From contig NSJL01000006.1 of the NCBI GenBank assembly GCA_002634385.1, positions 124,001-188,000 of the forward strand: 64,000 nt of DNA. Direction: 5' to 3'. A model generated the notes under the pieces. It was not told where the DNA came from and searched no databases. It saw nothing but the letters and a program-made list of their open reading frames with translations. Source of the DNA: Nitrospira sp. (lineage in GTDB: Bacteria > Nitrospirota > Thermodesulfovibrionia > Thermodesulfovibrionales > Dissulfurispiraceae). Of this stretch, positions 62,401-64,000 are shown in pieces; the first letter of the stretch is position 1; the number at the start of each line of letters is the position of its first letter. A program made the translations under genes and the position numbers.

Positions 62401-64000
62401 CGGAACAGATCGGCATCTACGCGAAGAAGAAGGCAGCCCAGGACATCCGGGACCTGATCGGCGCCCTGAAGCCGAACGAGTACAAGCTCTTCACCCGCAC
62501 GATCATTCTTGAAGACCTGCTCAGGGACATCGAGAGCGGCCTGTTGCAGGAAGAACTCCCCTTCGGGTACACGGACGAGGGGCAGGTGCGACAGGACTAC
62601 GAACGGTTCAAGAGTACCCTGGAGGCAACGCAGAGCACTTCCGACGCCTACCGGAAGCGGCAGGAGTATATGCGTACCTTACGGGAAAGGCTGGTCAGCG
62701 AGGATCTGCTCCCTGAATCCGTGTTAGCAGATGACCGGTATTTTCACCATCAGGTGCTTGAGTATATGGGGATGCAGGCGATGGGCCTGAAGCACACAGG
62801 GACCTCTGCCGGGGACCTCCGTATGACGAAAAAGGGATGGCAGCGGGCCAGGACCGGCTCTGCGCTCGACTTCAACACCGACTATCTGCAGGCGGAGTTC
62901 GAAGTCGTCTCTCAGGCGCTCTCGCAACTTGAACTGAAGCGGCTGCAGCAGGAGCTCAAGAGAGCCGCGGACATTTCCGGGGCGCTGAAGCAGCGCGCGA
63001 AAGAGGAGGAGGTGCCCTGGAAAACGCTCCTTCCCGAAGACTACACGCTCTGGCAGCCGAAGGAGGGGAATGCCTTCTTCCGCACCTGGTCCCTGACCGA
63101 GAAGGGATTGCTGGGCTTGCTGGAGCATTCTGAACTGTATGAAAAGGGGGAGCTGGGATTTGAGGAGTTCATGGGAGCGGTCGGGGCAAAGAAGGTGCTT
63201 GCCATGGGGCGCAGGCGGGAGGAGTGGGCGATCCCGAAGCGCCTTGCCGAAACGCTGGAGCACTTCACGCAGAGCAGGCGGGAGTCGGCGGTGGGAGCGG
63301 CATCGAAGTACCTGGTCAACTCCTGGAAGCAGTGGGTGCTCCTGAATCCCCTCCGGGTGGTGAAGTATAACCTTAACAACCTGTCGGGCGACCTGGATAT
63401 TGCCCTGGCGTATAATCCCAGGATGCTCTCCTACATGAGGCAGGCGACAAAAGACCTGTACGCGGAAATGAAGGGCGCTCTCCCTCCTGATGCGCGCGGG
63501 GAGCTGGAGACTGCTTTGAAAAAAGGCGTGCTCAGCTCCGGCCTCACTCTTCAGGAGATCCCTGACATCAACGAAACCGGGCTCTTCAGCCTGCTGACCG
63601 GCAAAGAGCCGAACCGGATTGCCCGGTACTGGCAGAAGACGAAAGACTTTACTACGCTCAGGGAGAATGTGCTCCGCCTGGCTGCCTATCGGTTCTTTAA
63701 AGATGAACTGGCAGCCGGGCGGCAGGTGTACGGCGCTTCGGAGCGCGCACAGATCGACGCACTGGCGAAGCGGGACGACAAGGCGGCAAAGCTGGCTCGG
63801 GAGCTGATCGGCGATTACGGGAACATTTCGGAGGCAGGGCAGTGGCTCAGGAACCACATGATTCCTTTTTTTAGCTGGATAGAGATCAATGCCCCGCGGT
63901 ACTACCGGCTGCTCAAAAATCTGAAGCATGAAGGGGAGAGCACCAAGGCCCTCTCAGGGGTAATGGCGTGGAAGGCGACGAAGCTCGGCCTGAAGGCAAG
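53469..64000 (+). CDS. Giant polyvalent protein: DNA methylase, Strawberry-notch-like helicase and MuF-C-like domain (partial)
   Basis: 3,510 codons are open to the window edge without a stop. Order: Gly/Ala-rich membrane-like segments (~155-360); SAM-dependent methylase with VYEPTGGTGM (~876) and NPPFG (941); Gly-rich linker (1083-1190); SF2 Strawberry-notch-like helicase with GDQTGVGKGR (1447), DEAH (1579), SAT (1609) and QTMGRVFRKGQ (1964); helical regions; a MuF-C-like domain (IHPRSVDKGKHGISVSM, ~2763-2890); a long helical tail. This matches DarB-like/polyvalent proteins packaged in virions and injected to protect DNA from restriction and other defences. Motif sites at 54235, 59495 and 62722. 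Confidence 0.85.
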   Translation, partial: MPKYQVTDLKKNITLEFEGDGPPPEDTIRAAFDRVTGSGSASTPQPPSPELDAGAASLIEQARARREFRGEGGAPASSPKPENLAEEVAYGVRQGYEQLKGLGYGLAGHAGHATGIDSLREWGFKGYEEQEKEAQKYAGSVESYRDVNNLDDALKYAAHGLGTIIPTMVGGLGAGAIGARLARTAAKTAVERSVAKIAADELTKKALVQAGLKKVTQKGAAAGATTFNIGMETGEIAGAQHQEGEVDTAKALLGGVLAGSLEAVAQTRLFGKLGLFGGKGAMKAGKGFLNTAKAVGTEGGKQALLEGATEGAQTVIERAFSGQEVQGDAAVHDYINSMLIGAIGGGVFGGAAGLLAKPPATDPAVEARAKERVEGDPAFRNDLRGFLDEAVPNPTWTPGEPPVPLPASPTGEAPLPEQPTEQPKGTANPYHIQFIADIARTSEGPSRIVHPETGEVEGRLGSGRPEWLQEIMAQYKGMKFKGKALTYANLGDILEAAKSGRLLSTTQRNFVKDLLAASQSDYEKAGKFAIDPTELRKGDRIIVDGEEFEHKGIDERTGEAILKDGEIIRVDPFESGPIKVDALIPVGEREGAPPVSTEEARAAEPEAPVVYRNEEHGIAVHISQGDRGYAVAVQDMESGEFLPTVKTYKTREEAETKVQEVMDKLKEGSAEAAPVLESEDVPEAPRKPTPQGLPMDTTSTALEGPLPAEPATGAEPIFTAAEEEKARQAEKEMQEKQEAIPLPKGDINNPDVAALASAFKGEVEKGAKINRMNMLQIAARHYGVTPRELTKSPSFNPRLVDEAYEYAVVQKGREIAADAALSDEEKFEALKKVYADQPNLSQRTSSSMKTQQYSTPLPLAWLMGRHVGVGENTKVYEPTGGTGMLLVGANPKNVTVNELDANTRKRILEASGYGRFLNKDALKVLTEHPELAKSQDAVLMNPPFGSIKKTDYQGFAISKLEHLIALKSLEAMKDDGKAALIIGGHNFEKGRMTEADRVFLNYLYSHYNVTHNIDIDGDVYEKQGTSSPIRLITLSGRKAAPDAVYAPKSPEQVEKAETLDEVKKVLTRNIPGGIMEEKEGGPGNVRGTGDVRSGGLPERPDTGVSGGERGQPGSAEERAGRLPGDKGVGRPASGNVEDRGGGGGGVVPDQPGNRSSGGRGTSIGEPGGVREPNEPGGVSGTVHARKPGVSLEEELGSLSREDLEKAFDEAVQEVAGEKEKPAATPPPRPVLSERSSVLPEQKKGPVTEKKPEAPAPHTPGQRSVADILKDAAAHGVTGIEEAVAGLHELFGGSSLKTFPGSVDAETYAKAKPHFQKAFDEFSAAGKGISDFLKFIVSKFGAKVKDYILHFLDELKAGLTNEFQVSYIPFSKGRSGSNLIPKNLVDSVRAALEAVREQVGDIDEYVRQKLAYGDRDALYDSLSAEQIDAFALFVYNHENRAGKATIIGDQTGVGKGRVAAAIMRYANLRGLKPLFVTKDPKLFSDIYRDLQDINHDIRPFIMHSDKERSSIVDMDGAVLIEPAVTAATKKKKFREILNDPATALAEYDAVFLPYLQLKDAGKIDNQVFAKLAEGNIVILDEAHQASGIDSNTGKMIREALTVSEGAVYLSATYAKRPDNMPLYFRTSLGETGMPIESLINVVQNGGVPLQQVIADILAKMGEYIRRELDFTGVEIKTNINTEGTAFLEKESDRVTERLRDIKEFDTGLKALITMLNREANGLKIEGGGKIEKLVNHTDFASVVHNFVSQFLASTKVDSVVDLAVQELEKGRKPVITLMNTMENVLDFMVEDFGVKVGDTVDDGFRTVLRKALEGTLTYTVTDPTGKKSKKKITRDQLVQVPGLLERYDRLTDQISKDAISLQASFIDTVKSRLKERGYAVTEITGRKYFLDYTSGEPVLAVRSAKEIKNRNEPVNGFNDGTYDVMILNAAGSTGLSLHSSERFQDKRPRTMIVMQADLNVDTHMQTMGRVFRKGQVNLPEYYNVYAGLPSELRPAMVIQKKMASLNANTSANTGSALSLKNVEDIFNHYGDKIVTEYLKEHPDLTEMMGLHEVDVEDIARKATGKAALLPVARQKEFFEDIQTEYRNLIEYLNQTGENNLTAKDYDFGAQTLSKNLVFKGTNEKSPFMASTYLEKLSVKMLNKPYRREKVVRLVNEALNGRTADKVNEDLLREMEGQAKAYYADLLERRKKASDKPIQELRSEIEAEAAEARRKIERLMEKYRIGHSYTVNAAEGYFAPGVLVALKYNASAGNPYAPSKLSFVFALADPMQSISIPASREALQYTLYDDNAIPGNWDEIIPSELREHRYVLTGNLIRGFEALGKRAEVVMYTKEDGTTGKGILLPRSIKDPEAEFSSASVGYEEAYKFLTRGARREELIYSTNGEVTLSYNAGYGEMAVYVPRAKNTGEKYYQNPTLLGLTTHKDFVKSGNKMRAFVSTENVKEFMRVLASDFSLTFKVPAGAVKQGDVKFSLKKGWQNPAAAKVAAAQRKAMEDFARKASTPSLAVKIVSPEEANALLRRKDAAKALKEYGAEGINESDVQEGMVQVQGASTVQWLSPTEFRALVILSESAGDWKREFIHEKNGHIQIAAMKVLKALGSNSDIDVLMKQFNGNEEAIVGRLMEYADAVAANARRPLLSRTAKALFGRAIEFLQKVRSYLLRGEWKAENQILRNMLGEEYLKQYREVRGERGGESEILADSKKDLLSPDKEEVKNFHRQLERWEKRELHPLATLTVSKTPEVLRRLGAEQLPVVIDQSTLKKVIHPRSVDKGKHGISVSMIRQLPQQLHNPVMVFDSATQKNSLVVMTELQQDDKTIVIAMHLSKKKGYNVVNDIASIHPRERDSHIVGWMKKGLLRYYNKEKTHQWLRSRGLQLPPEATMTGSTFRILSNEDIVKGSAEPETSFSLAGKKAIEGDIPPVESDFEAVEKRMTEAEGIKKAPFLERLKQGAERAYRSFRRHFVELDPARDARAIDILYQAEQIGIYAKKKAAQDIRDLIGALKPNEYKLFTRTIILEDLLRDIESGLLQEELPFGYTDEGQVRQDYERFKSTLEATQSTSDAYRKRQEYMRTLRERLVSEDLLPESVLADDRYFHHQVLEYMGMQAMGLKHTGTSAGDLRMTKKGWQRARTGSALDFNTDYLQAEFEVVSQALSQLELKRLQQELKRAADISGALKQRAKEEEVPWKTLLPEDYTLWQPKEGNAFFRTWSLTEKGLLGLLEHSELYEKGELGFEEFMGAVGAKKVLAMGRRREEWAIPKRLAETLEHFTQSRRESAVGAASKYLVNSWKQWVLLNPLRVVKYNLNNLSGDLDIALAYNPRMLSYMRQATKDLYAEMKGALPPDARGELETALKKGVLSSGLTLQEIPDINETGLFSLLTGKEPNRIARYWQKTKDFTTLRENVLRLAAYRFFKDELAAGRQVYGASERAQIDALAKRDDKAAKLARELIGDYGNISEAGQWLRNHMIPFFSWIEINAPRYYRLLKNLKHEGESTKALSGVMAWKATKLGLKA
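56719..57036 (+). CDS. Overprinted gene inside the giant ORF (alternative frame)
   Basis: 105 aa in the +1 frame relative to the giant gene. AAGGAGG lies 8 bases before its ATG. The protein (MSEEQAMCVVADFLNDRIRE ... NRMSLEGYLELYTHGSLE) is acidic and helical with normal composition. The giant frame here reads only Gly/Arg/Pro low complexity, as expected of the wrong frame of a real gene. It may be an inhibitor made in the infected cell or a chaperone for the giant protein; function unknown. Confidence 0.7.
   Translation: MSEEQAMCVVADFLNDRIREFLEENGDNREALKNVLDDYLGIKVSADPQVETWRIAEAAAAELCRTNQVIEAAEDAEQALENPEEYENRMSLEGYLELYTHGSLE

Larger units (their letters stand above)
9569..62729. repeat. Dispersed 10-bp motif STGTTAGCAS, 19 exact cores
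   Basis: TGTTAGCA or its complement starts at 9569, 11315, 12667, 15849, 18124, 23020, 24230, 24242, 25685, 29324, 35081, 41341, 42860, 48864, 51407, 51426, 54235, 59495 and 62722. Close relatives lie near 7450 (TTAGCATGCTAA), 17155, 23865 and 47451. An 8-mer should occur about twice in 57 kb. None lie in the 6.8 kb of chromosome. Both orientations, coding and intergenic. In genes it is often Val/Leu-Leu(TTA)-Ala or Ala-Asn-Thr. Confidence 0.85.

Overview
This window is a chromosome-prophage junction from a Gram-negative bacterium. Positions 1 to about 6,830 are ordinary chromosome: an OsmC-like protein, ymdB, rny, a 6S RNA, a TolC-family outer-membrane factor with a consensus sigma70 promoter, larC and a macro-domain protein. 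TolC implies an outer membrane and larC implies nickel-pincer cofactor synthesis. The gene mix suggests an anaerobe of the Desulfobacterota/Nitrospirota type, but the sequence does not fix the taxon.

From about 6,872 to the right edge (at least 57 kb, right end not seen) lies one large prophage integrated at a tRNA-Thr(CGU) locus. The 5' half of a tRNA-Thr gene is cut at the anticodon loop. About 100 bases further on is a complete tRNA-Thr(CGU), then a tyrosine integrase. The leftward early arm (7.0-19.3 kb) holds tightly overlapping genes: integrase, MazG-like and DHH hydrolases, a Gp37/Gp68-type protein, a DUF1064-type nuclease, a nucleotidyltransferase fold, a DnaC-like loader, a replication initiator with in-gene 12-bp iterons, a gp3-like recombination directionality factor and a Cas4/RecB-like nuclease. 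A LexA-like repressor (19.6 kb) is read rightward with an exported TPR protein and other cargo, including a frameshifted aspartic protease. A second leftward operon (26.8-22.8 kb) encodes an AAA+ ATPase with a SAP-like domain, its likely partner, three related small helical proteins and a ribbon-helix-helix protein. Both leftward promoters carry the same two-operator arrangement, so one repressor probably silences both. A P63C-domain gene with its own differently controlled promoter and a BrnT/BrnA module between 29-bp direct repeats follow.

The rightward late arm starts near 30.4 kb: an HNH-like protein, a putative small terminase, a large terminase interrupted by two inteins, portal, scaffold, N4-gp56-type major capsid protein, connector and tail/fibre proteins, a free-standing HNH homing endonuclease, two long helical proteins, and a giant reading frame of more than 3,510 codons that leaves the window. 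That protein combines a DNA methylase, a Strawberry-notch-like helicase and a C-terminal MuF-C-like domain, the build of an injected anti-defence polyvalent protein. No holin or endolysin is seen in the window.

Three observations stand out. A 10-base motif, STGTTAGCAS, has 19 exact TGTTAGCA cores scattered over the prophage and none in the flanking chromosome. The terminase has two inteins, both lacking the usual His-Asn C-terminus. A 105-codon gene with its own strong ribosome-binding site lies in an alternative frame inside the Gly-rich linker of the giant protein.
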